A stretch of 64,000 nucleotides of DNA from Curtobacterium poinsettiae (GCF_025677645.1 NZ_CP106879.1:2232001-2296000); one strand, 5' to 3'. Shown: positions 7,272 through 16,967, numbered from the stretch's first letter. A program made the numbers and translations. Notes: generated by a model not told the origin, from the letters alone.

Positions 7272-8609
7272 ATGGACAAGCAGACGGACTTCGTGCTCCG
7301 CACCATCGAGGAGCGCGGCATCAAGTTCATCCGACTCTGGTTCACGGACGTCATCGGGACGCTGAAGTCGGTGGCGATCGCCCCGGCCGAGGTCGAGGGC
7401 GCGTTCGCCGAGGGCATCGGGTTCGACGGCTCCGCGATCGAGGGCCTCACCCGTTCGTACGAGGCCGACGTCCTGGCGCACCCGGACCCCTCGACGTTCC
7501 AGATCCTGCCGTGGCGCGGCGAGATCGACCCCACCGCGCGGATGTTCTGCGACATCACGACACCGGACGGGCAACCCGCCGTGGCGGACCCCCGCAACGT
7601 GCTGAAGCGCACCCTGGCGCGGGCGAGCGACCGTGGGTTCACGTTCTACACGCACCCCGAGATCGAGTTCTACCTGCTGAAGAGCCGCGAGTGGAAGGAC
7701 GGCGGCCCGCAGCCCGTCGACCAGGCCGGCTACTTCGACAACGTCCCCGGCGGCAGCGCGCACGACTTCCGCCGCCGGTCGGTCCGGATGCTCGAGGACC
7801 TCGGCATCTCGGTCGAGTTCTCGCACCACGAGGCCGGCCCCGGGCAGAACGAGATCGACCTCCGCTACGCCGACGCGTTGACGATGGCGGACAACATCAT
7901 GACCTTCCGCACCGTCGTGAAGGAGGTGGCGATCGAGCAGGGCGTCTACGCGACCTTCATGCCGAAGCCGATCTCGGGCCAGCCCGGTTCCGGCATGCAC
8001 ACCCACGTCTCGCTGTTCGAGGGCGACCAGAACGCCTTCTACGAGGCCGGTGGCCAGTACCAGCTGTCGCAGACGGCCAAGCACTTCATCGCCGGCGTAC
8101 TCAAGCACGCGCCGGAGATCACCGCGGTGACGAACCAGTTCGTCAACTCGTACAAGCGGCTCTGGGGCGGCGACGAGGCCCCGTCCTTCGTCACCTGGGG
8201 CCACAACAACCGCTCGGCACTGGTGCGCGTGCCGCTCTACAAGCCGAACAAGGGCCAGTCCTCACGGATCGAGTACCGCGGGATCGACTCGGCAGCGAAC
8301 CCCTACCTGGCGTACTCGCTGCTGCTCGCCGCCGGCCTCAAGGGCATCGAGGAAGAGTACGAACTCCCCGCCGAGGCCGAGGACAACGTGTGGAGCCTCA
8401 GCGACTCGGAGCGCCGCGCCCTGGGCTACAGCCAGCTGCCCGCGAGCCTCGACCACGCCCTGAGCCTCATGGAGGACTCGGAGCTGGTGGCCGAGACCCT
8501 CGGCGAGCAGGTGTTCAACTTCGTGCTGCTCAACAAGCGGCAGGAGTGGAAGCGCTACCGCGACCAGGTCACCCCGTTCGAGCTCGACACCAACCTCGGC
8601 GCGCTCTAG
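7272..8609 (+). CDS. glnA2: Glutamine synthetase, GlnA2-type (GSI-alpha-like)
   Basis: ATP-dependent glutamine synthetase of 445 aa. Active-site elements are present: GFDGSAIEG, the metal-binding [48 protein letters not shown] and the substrate loop [10 protein letters not shown] with [10 protein letters not shown]. The C-terminal region lacks the LYELPPEE adenylylation segment found in the second copy at 17.3 kb and reads instead [16 protein letters not shown], so it is closest to mycobacterial GlnA2, which is not the main adenylylated enzyme and whose members may have other amine substrates. It lies 36 nt upstream of glnE in the same direction, a likely operon. The ATG at 7272 has a GAAAGG ribosome site. 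Confidence 0.93.
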   Translation: MDKQTDFVLRTIEERGIKFIRLWFTDVIGTLKSVAIAPAEVEGAFAEGIGFDGSAIEGLTRSYEADVLAHPDPSTFQILPWRGEIDPTARMFCDITTPDGQPAVADPRNVLKRTLARASDRGFTFYTHPEIEFYLLKSREWKDGGPQPVDQAGYFDNVPGGSAHDFRRRSVRMLEDLGISVEFSHHEAGPGQNEIDLRYADALTMADNIMTFRTVVKEVAIEQGVYATFMPKPISGQPGSGMHTHVSLFEGDQNAFYEAGGQYQLSQTAKHFIAGVLKHAPEITAVTNQFVNSYKRLWGGDEAPSFVTWGHNNRSALVRVPLYKPNKGQSSRIEYRGIDSAANPYLAYSLLLAAGLKGIEEEYELPAEAEDNVWSLSDSERRALGYSQLPASLDHALSLMEDSELVAETLGEQVFNFVLLNKRQEWKRYRDQVTPFELDTNLGAL

Positions 8610-8645
8610 AACCGAGCGCCCTGACCCCTCGGGAGCACGTTCCAC

Positions 8646-11597
8646 ATGACCGGTCGGACGACGACGTCACGTTCGGAGCTGGCCCGTCTGGGGTTCGCGG
8701 AGCTGTCGGAGAGCCTCGAGCGGGCTGCCGACCTGGAGGCCCGGTTCGGCCCCGACCTGCCGCTGCCGTTCGCCGGGTCTGCCGCGCTCTGGGGCGGCAC
8801 CGCTGATCCGGACGGTGCCCTGCGGATGCTCGAGCGGCTGCTCGAGCGCGCGCCGGACGAGCTCCGCCCCGTCCTGACGGACGACGCAGCGACCGAGCGT
8901 CTGATCCGCCTGCTCGGTGCCTCGATCGGCCTCGGGGAGTTCCTGCACCGTCGTCCGGCCGAGCTGGCACTGCTGCTCGAGCCGGTCGGTGAACCGTGGT
9001 CGCAGGAGCGGTACACGGCGTCGCTGACCGAGGCGGTCGACGGTGCCACGGGTGAGGACGCCCGGATGCGCCTGCGTGTGCGCTACCGCCGGCACCTGGC
9101 CCAGATCGCCCTGTTCGACGTGCTGCACCCCGTGCCGACGGACGCGTTCCCGGCGGTCGCGGCCGGCCTCGCCGACCTTGCCGGAGCCACCCTCGACGCC
9201 GCGGTCGACATCGCCCGGCGCGAGGTCCCGTTCCCCGCGGCCGACGTCGCGGCGACCCCTCTCGCGGTGATCGCCATGGGCAAGGCCGGCGCACGCGAAC
9301 TCAACTACGTCAGCGACGTCGACGTCATCTTCGTCACCGAGCCCACCGACGACGTCCCCACCGACCGGGCGGTGCTCGTCTCCACTCGCATCGCGATCGC
9401 CGCGATGCACGCGATCACCGACCTCGCCGCCGAACCGGCGCTGTGGGAGGTCGACGCGAACCTCCGGCCCGAGGGCAAGGACGGCGCACTCGTCCGCACG
9501 CTCGACTCGCACGTGGCGTACTACGAGCGCTGGGCGAAGGGGTGGGAGTTCCAGGCGCTGCTCAAGGCCCGCCCGATCGCGGGGTCCGCCGACCTCGGCG
9601 CCCGGTACGCCGAGGCCGTCGCGTCGTTCGTGTGGAACTCCGCCACCCGGCCGGGGTTCGTCGAGTCGGTGCAGCGCATGCGCGAGCGGGTGACCGAGCA
9701 CATCCCCGACGCCGACGTCGACCGGCAGCTCAAGCTCGGCCCCGGTGGCCTGCGGGACGTCGAGTTCACCGTGCAGCTCCTGCAGCTCGTGCACGGCCGT
9801 GACGACCCGTCCGTCCGGGTGCGGTCGACGCTCGAAGCCATGGACGCCCTGACCGACGCCGGGTACGTCGGGCGCGCCGAGGCCGCTCGGTTCGGGCCGG
9901 ACTACGCCCTGCTCCGGGTGCTCGAGCACCGCATCCAGCTCCGGCGCATGCAGCGGACGCACCTCATGCCCTCCGACGAAGAGGAGTTGCGGGTGCTCGC
10001 CCGGTCGAGCGGTGTCGCGGCGTCCGCCCCGGCGCTCGAGGCCCGTTGGCGTGCCGTGAAGCTCGAGGTCCGCGGGCTGCACGAGCGCCTGTTCTACCGG
10101 CCGCTGCTGTCGGCCGTAGCCTCCACCGAGGACGAGATCGTCCTGACCAACGACCAGGTCGTCGACCGGCTCGCCGGTGTCGGGTTCGTCGACCCCGCCG
10201 GTGCCGTCGGCCACATCCGCGCCCTGACGCAGGGCACGAGCCGGCGCGCGGCGATCCAGCGGAACCTGCTCCCCGTGCTCCTGCGCTGGATGGCCGAGGG
10301 GCCGGCACCCGACCGTGCGCTGCTGGCCTTCCGCCGGCTGAGCGACAGGCTGGGGGAGTCGAGCTGGTTCCTCCGCATGCTGCGCGACTCGTCCGGCGCC
10401 GCGCACTCGCTCACCACGGTGCTGTCCGAGTCGGCGTTCCTGTCCGGGCTGCTCGAGCGGTTCCCCGAGGCGGTGGCCTGGCTCGACGAACCCGAGGCGC
10501 TCCTGCGTCCGCGGCCGATCAACGCCCTGCTCGCCGAGATGACCGCGACCACCGCCCGGCACGGCGACGACGTCGACGGCTCCGCGGCGCTGCTCCGGTC
10601 GGCTCGACGTCGGGAGACGCTGCGGCTCGGCATGGCCGCCGTGCTGGGCTCGCTCGACGTCGACGGTCTGGGCCCGGCCCTGAGCGATGTCACCGAGGCC
10701 ACCCTCGCCGGCGCCCTCGCGCTCGCCCGCCGTGACGCCCCCGAGGGCTTCGAGTTCGGGATCATCGCGATGGGCCGGTACGGCGGGCGGGAGCTCGGCT
10801 TCGGCTCGGACGCCGACGTGCTGTACGTCTACCGCGCATCCGAACTGGCCCCCGAGGTCGCGTCCCGGACCGCCCAGACCATCGTGCGTGAGCTCAACCG
10901 CCTGACCGAGGACACCATCCACCCGCTCGACCTCGACATCGACCTGCGCCCCGAGGGCAAGAACGGTCCCGTCGTGCGGACGCTCGAGTCCTACGGCGCC
11001 TACTACGCCCGCTGGTCGCTCACGTGGGAGGCGCAGGCGCTCCTCCGCGCCCGCGGGGCCGTCGGCGACGCGCAGCTCCTCCGTGACTTCGAGCACCTCG
11101 CCGACCGCACCCGGTACCCGGAGCGGATCGACGACCACCAGGTGCGCGAGGTCCGTCGCATCAAGGCCCGCGTGGAGTCGGAGCGGCTGCCCCGCGGTGC
11201 CGATCCGGCACGACACCTCAAGCTCGGCCGGGGATCGCTCAGCGACGTCGAGTGGTTCGTCCAGCTCCTGCAGCTGCAGCACGCGCTCGAGATCCCGTCG
11301 CTCCGGACCACCTCGACGCTCGAGGCGCTCGACGCCGCGGTCGACGCCGGACTCGTCGGCGCCGAGGACGGCGAGCGGCTCGGGGCCGCCTGGCGCTTCG
11401 CGTCGCGCACCCGCAGCGCCCTCGTGCTGTGGTCCGGGAAGACCACCGACGTCCTGCCCGTCGACCGCGTCCAGCTCGAGGGCGTCGCCCGTCTGATGGA
11501 GTACCCGCCGGGTTCTGCGAGCCACCTCGAGGACGACTACCTCGGCGTCACGCGGCGCGCCCGACAGGTGTTCGAGCGCGAGTTCTACGGCGCCTGA
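8646..11597 (+). CDS. glnE: Bifunctional glutamine synthetase adenylyltransferase/adenylyl-removing enzyme
   Basis: GlnE switches glutamine synthetase off by adenylylating a Tyr and on by removing the AMP. The 983-aa protein has the expected duplicated nucleotidyltransferase architecture. The N-terminal (deadenylylation) domain carries GKAGARELNYVSDVDVIFV at about residue 211, and the C-terminal (adenylylation) domain carries GRYGGRELGFGSDADVLYVY at about residue 709. Each is followed by a regulatory helical domain (KLGPGGLRDVEF and KLGRGSLSDVEW). The target Tyr is present in GlnA1 (17.3-18.7 kb) but not in the adjacent GlnA2, so the functional partner is the distal gene. The ATG at 8646 follows GGGAGC. 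Length matches actinobacterial GlnE. Confidence 0.96.
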   Translation: MTGRTTTSRSELARLGFAELSESLERAADLEARFGPDLPLPFAGSAALWGGTADPDGALRMLERLLERAPDELRPVLTDDAATERLIRLLGASIGLGEFLHRRPAELALLLEPVGEPWSQERYTASLTEAVDGATGEDARMRLRVRYRRHLAQIALFDVLHPVPTDAFPAVAAGLADLAGATLDAAVDIARREVPFPAADVAATPLAVIAMGKAGARELNYVSDVDVIFVTEPTDDVPTDRAVLVSTRIAIAAMHAITDLAAEPALWEVDANLRPEGKDGALVRTLDSHVAYYERWAKGWEFQALLKARPIAGSADLGARYAEAVASFVWNSATRPGFVESVQRMRERVTEHIPDADVDRQLKLGPGGLRDVEFTVQLLQLVHGRDDPSVRVRSTLEAMDALTDAGYVGRAEAARFGPDYALLRVLEHRIQLRRMQRTHLMPSDEEELRVLARSSGVAASAPALEARWRAVKLEVRGLHERLFYRPLLSAVASTEDEIVLTNDQVVDRLAGVGFVDPAGAVGHIRALTQGTSRRAAIQRNLLPVLLRWMAEGPAPDRALLAFRRLSDRLGESSWFLRMLRDSSGAAHSLTTVLSESAFLSGLLERFPEAVAWLDEPEALLRPRPINALLAEMTATTARHGDDVDGSAALLRSARRRETLRLGMAAVLGSLDVDGLGPALSDVTEATLAGALALARRDAPEGFEFGIIAMGRYGGRELGFGSDADVLYVYRASELAPEVASRTAQTIVRELNRLTEDTIHPLDLDIDLRPEGKNGPVVRTLESYGAYYARWSLTWEAQALLRARGAVGDAQLLRDFEHLADRTRYPERIDDHQVREVRRIKARVESERLPRGADPARHLKLGRGSLSDVEWFVQLLQLQHALEIPSLRTTSTLEALDAAVDAGLVGAEDGERLGAAWRFASRTRSALVLWSGKTTDVLPVDRVQLEGVARLMEYPPGSASHLEDDYLGVTRRARQVFEREFYGA

Positions 11598-11688
11598 CCC
11601 GCCCGCGACGCCGCGTCCGACCCGCCGGCGACGCCGCGTCCGACCCGCCGCGGACGCAGCGCCCGACCGCCGCCGACGCAGCGCCGAG
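11596..11688 (+). repeat. Four imperfect tandem copies of a 23-bp GC-rich unit
   Basis: Units start at 11596, 11619, 11642 and 11665 with consensus GACCCGCC-GCGACGC-GCG. The first two differ at one position; the others drift. The array begins inside the glnE stop codon. Confidence 0.6.
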
Positions 11689-12190
11689 CGTCCCGCGACA
11701 CGCCCGAGCGTCCGCGGACGGACCCGACCTGAGCAGCCGTCGAAGGTTAATTCTCCGTGTCGCACGACGTCCCCCGACGACACCCTCTTCGTACCCCTGT
11801 TTGAAACGGAGCCCGGCTCGTTACCGTGCCGTGACCGAACTCCCACCGGACCGCCAGGGGGCCGTTTCCGACGTCGCCCGACACGCCGTGCGACCCGGCG
11901 CTGACCGGGGATTTCTGTCGGAGCCGACCCGTGCCTCCGGGCCGCACCTGTCGCCCATCCGACGGAGCAGGCGTCGAGGTGTGGTCCGCAGGAGTGCTGT
12001 CAGCACCACGGGGGACCGCTCCGACCGGTCGAGCGGGGGACCGGTGTGTACCCCGTAACGCGCCCGTAACGCCCCCGGACGGGGGCCGCGTTGCGCGCGC
12101 GTTCAGGTTCTGCATCAATTGCATCACCCGAACCGGCCCTGATTCCCCGATGAAGCGGAATCTCCACCTCGAACGTTGAAGCAGGGATCA
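11689..12190 (+). other. 502-bp non-coding region upstream of the polysaccharide operon
   Basis: No supportable gene on either strand. It has lower GC than the surrounding genes in places and contains TTAATTCTCC near 11747, a CCCGTAACG motif twice (about 12055-12072), a short GCCCCCGGACGGGGGC hairpin at about 12071-12086, and a direct repeat TGCATCA/TGCATCA at 12111-12126 just before the GT2 gene. This is the only space for the promoter and any regulator sites of the three-gene operon. No match to a known operator was recognised. Confidence 0.5.
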
Positions 12191-13831
12191 GTGTTCACCT
12201 TCATTCTGCAGATCAGGCAGATGGTCGAAGGGCACCCCGAGTTCTACCTGTTCGCCGTGTACTCCGCGGTGATCTGGTTGCTCTGGTTGCTCAAGGTCGT
12301 CATCTCCGCCCGCTACCGCCCCTTCACCGGCACCTTCGTCGGTACCACCAGCGTCGTCGTCCCCGTCGTGGACGAACCGCTCGACCTCTTCCGCGACGTC
12401 ATCGGACGCATGGTCGAGCAGCAGCCCGGCGAGATCATCGTCGTCATCAACGGTGCTCGCAACGAGGCGCTCGAGGAGGTCTGCGACGAGTTCGCCCCGC
12501 TCGTCCGCTGGACCCACACGCCCATCCCGGGCAAGCGCAACGCCGTCAAGGTCGGCACCGAGATGTCCAACGGTGACATCACCGTGCTGGTCGACTCGGA
12601 CACCGTCTGGACCCCCGGCGCGCTCGAGGAACTCCTCAAGCCGTTCGCCGACGAGTCCGTCGGTGGCGTCACGACCCGGCAGCGCATCCTCGAACCGGAG
12701 CGCAGCTGGATCACCCGCTGGGCCGACTGGCTCGAGAACTCGCGAGCGCTCTACTCGATGCCGGCACAGAGTGTCCTCGGGCAGATCGGCTGCCTGCCCG
12801 GGCGAACCATCGCGTTCCGCCGGAGCATCCTCATGCGGGTGATGGACCGGTTCATGCACGAGAAGTTCATGGGCGTGTTCCTCGAGGTCTCGGACGACCG
12901 GACGTTGACGAACCTCACGCTCAAGGAGGGGTACCGGACGGTCTACCAGTACACGTCGCTGGTCTACACGGATGCCCCGCTGCAGGTGAAGAAGCTGTTC
13001 AAGCAGCAGCTCCGCTGGGCCCGCGGCTCGCAGTACAACACGCTGCGGATGCTGCCGTGGATGCTCGGCCACGCCCCGGTCCTGGCGGCGTTCTTCATCA
13101 CCGACATCATCCTGCCGTTCATGCTCTTCGGCGTGATCGCAGGCTGGATCTACCGTGCCTTCACCGGCCAGGGCGAGAACCTGTACCAGGGCATCTTGTC
13201 GCAGTACGGCTTCTCGACCGGGTTCGTCTACGTCGCGGCGCTCATGGTGATCTCGAGCGTGCTGAGCATGGCGATCCGCCAGATGCGGCACCTGTCCGAG
13301 AAGCCGAGCGACTTCTTCCGCCTGCCGATGTTCATCATCGTGTCGACGTTCTTCCTGATGCCGATCCGGCTCATCGGCTTCTTCCGCCTGGCGCACGCGT
13401 CCGGCTGGGGGACCCGAGCCGGCGCCTACGCCGGTGGTCCGATGCAGGAGGACCCGGCGGACGCCGTCCAGCCGCTGTCCGCCACGGCGCAGATCCCGGT
13501 CAGCCCGATCGACGCCGAACGCGCCCGCACGAACGGTGCGGACGCAGGTTCGGCGGGCTCGGGGTCAGGTCTGCCCGCTCCGCTCGAGACCGTCGACCAG
13601 GTGGCCGTCGACCGTGCGTTCGACGAGCTCTTCGGCGCCGACGCGGCGACCAACTCCACCACCACCGTGCTCGCCACCCGCCGCGAGGCCGCTGCCGCGG
13701 TTGCGCAGCAGGAGGCCCAGCGAGCAGCCGCGCCGGCCTCCGCCCGAGCCCGCCGGTACAACCCGTACGCAGCGATCCCGTACGTGATCGGCATCGCGAT
13801 CTTCGCCCTGGAGGCGTTCCTCATTGTCTGA
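12191..13831 (+). CDS. Processive family-2 glycosyltransferase, hyaluronan/cellulose-synthase type
   Basis: A membrane synthase that polymerises a beta-linked polysaccharide from nucleotide sugars. An N-terminal transmembrane helix (about residues 12-32) is followed by a cytoplasmic GT-A domain with VDSDT (DxD metal/nucleotide site, about residue 135), a TxRQR acceptor region, LEVSDDRTLTNL (catalytic base ED/DD) and QQLRW (QxxRW, about residue 272), the hallmark of processive synthases. Then come about four helices (FFITDIILPFMLFGVIAGWIY onwards) and an Ala-rich tail ending in one more helix (IPYVIGIAIFALEAFLIV). That extra C-terminal helix is unusual. The GTG at 12191 is preferred over a TTG at 12176 because AGGGA lies just upstream. 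It overlaps the next gene by 8 nt. With UDP-glucose dehydrogenase in the operon, a glucuronate-containing polymer is plausible but unproven. Confidence 0.88.
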   Translation: MFTFILQIRQMVEGHPEFYLFAVYSAVIWLLWLLKVVISARYRPFTGTFVGTTSVVVPVVDEPLDLFRDVIGRMVEQQPGEIIVVINGARNEALEEVCDEFAPLVRWTHTPIPGKRNAVKVGTEMSNGDITVLVDSDTVWTPGALEELLKPFADESVGGVTTRQRILEPERSWITRWADWLENSRALYSMPAQSVLGQIGCLPGRTIAFRRSILMRVMDRFMHEKFMGVFLEVSDDRTLTNLTLKEGYRTVYQYTSLVYTDAPLQVKKLFKQQLRWARGSQYNTLRMLPWMLGHAPVLAAFFITDIILPFMLFGVIAGWIYRAFTGQGENLYQGILSQYGFSTGFVYVAALMVISSVLSMAIRQMRHLSEKPSDFFRLPMFIIVSTFFLMPIRLIGFFRLAHASGWGTRAGAYAGGPMQEDPADAVQPLSATAQIPVSPIDAERARTNGADAGSAGSGSGLPAPLETVDQVAVDRAFDELFGADAATNSTTTVLATRREAAAAVAQQEAQRAAAPASARARRYNPYAAIPYVIGIAIFALEAFLIV

Positions 13832-15404
13832 CATCATCCGTTCCTCGAGTGCTTGGTGGGCGCAGTCCAGCAAGCACGCCCGCCGGACGGCCATCGGCAC
13901 GACGGCCATCGTGCTGGCGCTCGGCCTCATCACCTGGTCGGTGTGGATCTCGCCCACCGGCCCCGTCTCGACCGCCGTGCACCAGGCACTCGGCGTCGAG
14001 GCGCCGAAGGCCAAGAAGGTGTCCGCCGCCGAGCTGCAGACGCAGCTCGACGCCGCCCAGGAGCGCATCTGGTCGCTCGAGGGCAAGCTCGACTCCCGCA
14101 CCGCCCAGGCCGGGTCGCGCGGCGACCAGATCTCGGAACTCAAGGCGCAGATCGCGTCGCTGCAGTCCCAGCTCGGTGCCGCGAAGGGCTCGGGAGGCTC
14201 GTCCGACGTCAACGCCGCGGGTTCCGGCAGCGGTGGCTCGGGTTCCGGCGGGCCCGGTGCCGCGTCGGCAGGTGGGTCCGGTTCGGGCTCGGGCTCGTCC
14301 GACAACGGGTCCGGCAGCGGCTCGGGTTCCGGCAACGGATCCGGGTCTGGTTCGGGCAACGGTGGCGGCTCGAAGCCGAACCCCGGTCCCTCGACCGACC
14401 CGGGTACCACCCCGGTCGTCACGCCGACCAAGGCCGAGATCCTCGGTCAGCAGTCTCGCTGGTACGGCCTGTACACCGCGCAGTCCCCGTTCAACTGGGC
14501 CGAGTACGACGAGGTCTCCCGTCAGGTCGGCACCGCGTCGAACATGACCGGCTTCTTCCAGGGCTTCGACCAGGAGTTCAACGCCAGCGCGGTGCAGCGC
14601 TCCTGGGCCAACGGTCGCGTCCCGCTCATGACGTGGGAGACGGTGCCGGCGCAGACCGGCAACGACCAGAAGTACGTCCCCGGGTACACCAACGAGGACA
14701 TCTCCGGCGGGTCGTTCGACGCCTACCTGACCAAGTACGCGAAGGCGCTGGCGGCCAACGGGCAGCCGATGGTCATCCGTCTCGACCACGAGATGAACGG
14801 CTCCTGGTACAACTGGTCCGAGGGCGACGCCCAGAAGAACCCGGCCGGCTCCTACAAGAAGATGTGGCAGCACGTGCACGACGTCTTCCAGGCGAACGGT
14901 GCGAACAAGTACGTCATCTGGGACTGGTCCCCGAGCCGCATCGACAAGCTCGGCAACCCGAAGTACCAGACGCTCGACTACATGCAGCAGTACTACCCGG
15001 GTGCGGACTACGTGGACTGGGTCGGCATGAGCGGCTACTACCGCGACGCCACCGAGCAGCCGACGTTCGCCACGACCTTCGGAGCGACGCTCGCGCAGCT
15101 CCGGCAGATCGCGCCGGGCAAGGGCATCATGCTCAACGAGATCGGGGCGACCGAGACCGGCACGAGTGTCGCGAACCCGCAGAAGACGCAGTGGATCAAC
15201 TCGCTCTTCGATGCCCTGGCGGACCCCGCCAACAAGGACATCGTCGGCTTCGCGTACTTCAGCGAGACGGCCACCACCATCATCGACGGCAAGCGCACCA
15301 CGAACGACTGGCGTCTCAACTCCCGCGCCGATTCCCTGAAGGCCTTCGCCGAGGGCATCAAGCGCAACGACATCGACTACGACCTGCAGGAGGTCACGCA
15401 ATGA
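13824..15404 (+). CDS. Membrane-anchored GH26-family glycoside hydrolase
   Basis: A 526-aa protein: short cytoplasmic N-terminus, one transmembrane helix (AIGTTAIVLALGLITWSVWI, about residues 23-42), a coiled-coil segment (about 65-115, AAELQTQLDAAQERIWSLEG), a Gly/Ser-rich linker (about 125-190), then a GH26-like catalytic barrel. The two catalytic glutamates are visible: acid/base in RLDHEMNGSWYNW (about residue 324) and nucleophile in MLNEIGATE (about 439); YVIWDWSPSR is also typical. Family members cut beta-mannans or mixed beta-glucans. Here the enzyme would face the cell exterior tethered to the membrane, suiting trimming or release of the polymer made by the adjacent synthase. The TTG start at 13824 has GGAGG at good spacing and overlaps the GT2 stop, so it is translationally coupled. 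Confidence 0.85.
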   Translation: MSDIIRSSSAWWAQSSKHARRTAIGTTAIVLALGLITWSVWISPTGPVSTAVHQALGVEAPKAKKVSAAELQTQLDAAQERIWSLEGKLDSRTAQAGSRGDQISELKAQIASLQSQLGAAKGSGGSSDVNAAGSGSGGSGSGGPGAASAGGSGSGSGSSDNGSGSGSGSGNGSGSGSGNGGGSKPNPGPSTDPGTTPVVTPTKAEILGQQSRWYGLYTAQSPFNWAEYDEVSRQVGTASNMTGFFQGFDQEFNASAVQRSWANGRVPLMTWETVPAQTGNDQKYVPGYTNEDISGGSFDAYLTKYAKALAANGQPMVIRLDHEMNGSWYNWSEGDAQKNPAGSYKKMWQHVHDVFQANGANKYVIWDWSPSRIDKLGNPKYQTLDYMQQYYPGADYVDWVGMSGYYRDATEQPTFATTFGATLAQLRQIAPGKGIMLNEIGATETGTSVANPQKTQWINSLFDALADPANKDIVGFAYFSETATTIIDGKRTTNDWRLNSRADSLKAFAEGIKRNDIDYDLQEVTQ

Positions 15405-16828
15405 GCGAGTCCAAGAAGTCGACCGCATCGGCCGACACCCGCCCCGCACCCGTCATCAGCGTCATCGGCACCGGCTACCTCGGCGCCACCCACGCGGCCG
15501 CCATGGCCGAGATGGGCTTCGAGACCATCGGTGTCGACATCGACCCGTCGAAGCTCGCCGCGCTGTCCGCCGGTGAGGTCCCGTTCTTCGAGCCCGGGCT
15601 GCCGGAGCTCATCACGAAGCACGTCGCCAGCGGCAAGCTCCGCTTCACCGCCGACATCGCCTCGGCCGTCGCCGCTGCGGACGTCCACTTCGTCTGCGTC
15701 GGCACCCCGCAGAAGGCCGGGTCGCACGCCGCGAACCTGGCCTACGTCGAGAGCGCCACGCGCGGCGTCGCCGAGAACCTCACCCACCCGGGCCTCATCG
15801 TCGGCAAGTCGACGGTCCCGGTCGGGACGGCATCGCGACTCCGCGGCATCGTCCGCGAGTTCACCCCCGCCGGCATCGACGCGGAACTCATCTGGAACCC
15901 CGAGTTCCTGCGTGAGGGCAAGGCCGTCGAGGACACCCTGCACCCCGACCGTCTGGTCTGGGGCGGAGCCTCCGAAGCCGCCGACGCCGTGATCCGCGAG
16001 GTCTACGCCGCGCCCATCGGCGAGGGCACCCCGGTCATCACCACCGACCTCGCCACCGCGGAGCTCGTCAAGGTGAGCGCCAACGCGTTCCTCGCCACGA
16101 AGATCTCGTTCATCAACGCGATCTCCGAGATGTGCGCGATCACGGGAGCGGACGTGTCCACGCTCGCCGACGCCCTCGGCCACGACGCCCGTATCGGCCG
16201 GAAGTTCCTGAACGCCGGCCTCGGCTTCGGTGGTGGCTGCCTGCCGAAGGACATCCGGGCCCTCATGTACCGCGCGAACGAGATCGGTGCGGGCCAGGTC
16301 GTCGGCCTCATGCAGCAGGTCGACGAGATCAACATGGGGCAGCGCCAGCGGGTCATCGACATGGCGATCGACTCGGCCGGGGGATCGGTGCTCAACCGTC
16401 GCGTGGCCGTCATCGGCGCCGCGTTCAAGCCCCTGACCGACGACGTCCGGGACTCCCCGGCGCTCAACGTCGCCGCGGCGCTGCACCTCCGCGGCGCCCA
16501 GGTGACGCTCTGGGACCCCGAGGCGATGGAGCCCGCGAAGCGCTCGTTCCCGACGCTGAGCTACGCCGCCTCGATGACGGACGCGATCGAGGGCGCCGAC
16601 GTCGTCCTCGTGCTCACCGAGTGGGACGACATCATCACCGCCGACCCGGTCGCCCTCGGTGACCTCGTCGGGCGCCGCGTCGTCATCGACGCGCGCAACT
16701 GCCTCCCGGTCTCCGACTGGGTGAAAGCGGGGTGGACCGTCCGTTCCCTGGGACGTCCCACGCCGGTCACGGGTGCACCCGTGAGCGTCGCAGCGGGGAC
16801 GAACGACGCGTTGGCCACGAGCCGCTAG
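15401..16828 (+). CDS. UDP-glucose 6-dehydrogenase family protein
   Basis: Oxidises a UDP-hexose (most likely UDP-glucose) to the uronic acid with two NAD+. The 475-aa protein has the Rossmann motif VIGTGYLGATHAA, the FEPGLPELI and VGTPQKAGSHAANL segments, STVPVGTASRL, WNPEFLREGKAVED, the catalytic Cys in GFGGGCLPKD (about residue 279), and the C-terminal UDP-binding domain starting VAVIGAAFKPLTDDVRDSP. The ATG overlaps the stop of the GH26 gene (ATGA), making it the third gene of a tightly coupled operon. It would supply the activated uronic acid for the GT2 synthase. A mannose- or ManNAc-specific dehydrogenase is possible but the motifs fit UDP-glucose best. Confidence 0.9.
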   Translation: MSESKKSTASADTRPAPVISVIGTGYLGATHAAAMAEMGFETIGVDIDPSKLAALSAGEVPFFEPGLPELITKHVASGKLRFTADIASAVAAADVHFVCVGTPQKAGSHAANLAYVESATRGVAENLTHPGLIVGKSTVPVGTASRLRGIVREFTPAGIDAELIWNPEFLREGKAVEDTLHPDRLVWGGASEAADAVIREVYAAPIGEGTPVITTDLATAELVKVSANAFLATKISFINAISEMCAITGADVSTLADALGHDARIGRKFLNAGLGFGGGCLPKDIRALMYRANEIGAGQVVGLMQQVDEINMGQRQRVIDMAIDSAGGSVLNRRVAVIGAAFKPLTDDVRDSPALNVAAALHLRGAQVTLWDPEAMEPAKRSFPTLSYAASMTDAIEGADVVLVLTEWDDIITADPVALGDLVGRRVVIDARNCLPVSDWVKAGWTVRSLGRPTPVTGAPVSVAAGTNDALATSR

Positions 16829-16920
16829 TCACCGTTCGCGAGACGGGGTCCGTGCCGGGCGGCGCGGGCCCCGTTCCCGTGCACCCGGGGAGTGCCTTGT
16901 CGATCCGGGCGCACCTGGTC

Positions 16921-16967
16921 GGATCGGGCGTACCTGGTCGGAAGTTCTGACCAGGTACGCCCGATCC
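16921..16967. repeat. Perfect 19-bp-arm palindrome (GGGCGTACCTGGTC family)
   Basis: Arms GGATCGGGCGTACCTGGTC and its complement enclose the 9-nt loop GGAAGTTCT. Loop and arms closely match the hairpin at 5004-5040, 12 kb away. It could terminate the UDP-glucose dehydrogenase transcript. Confidence 0.7.

Noticed and set aside
11596..11688. Tandem repeats considered as a CRISPR array
   Set aside because: Units abut without unique spacers and no cas genes are present.
8667..11846. A 1059-codon open frame opposite glnE
   Set aside because: Antisense shadow; glnE motifs on the plus strand are unambiguous.
14200..14390. Repetitive GGTTCCGGCTCG-like sequence as a regulatory repeat
   Set aside because: It encodes the Gly/Ser linker of the GH26 protein and needs no other explanation.
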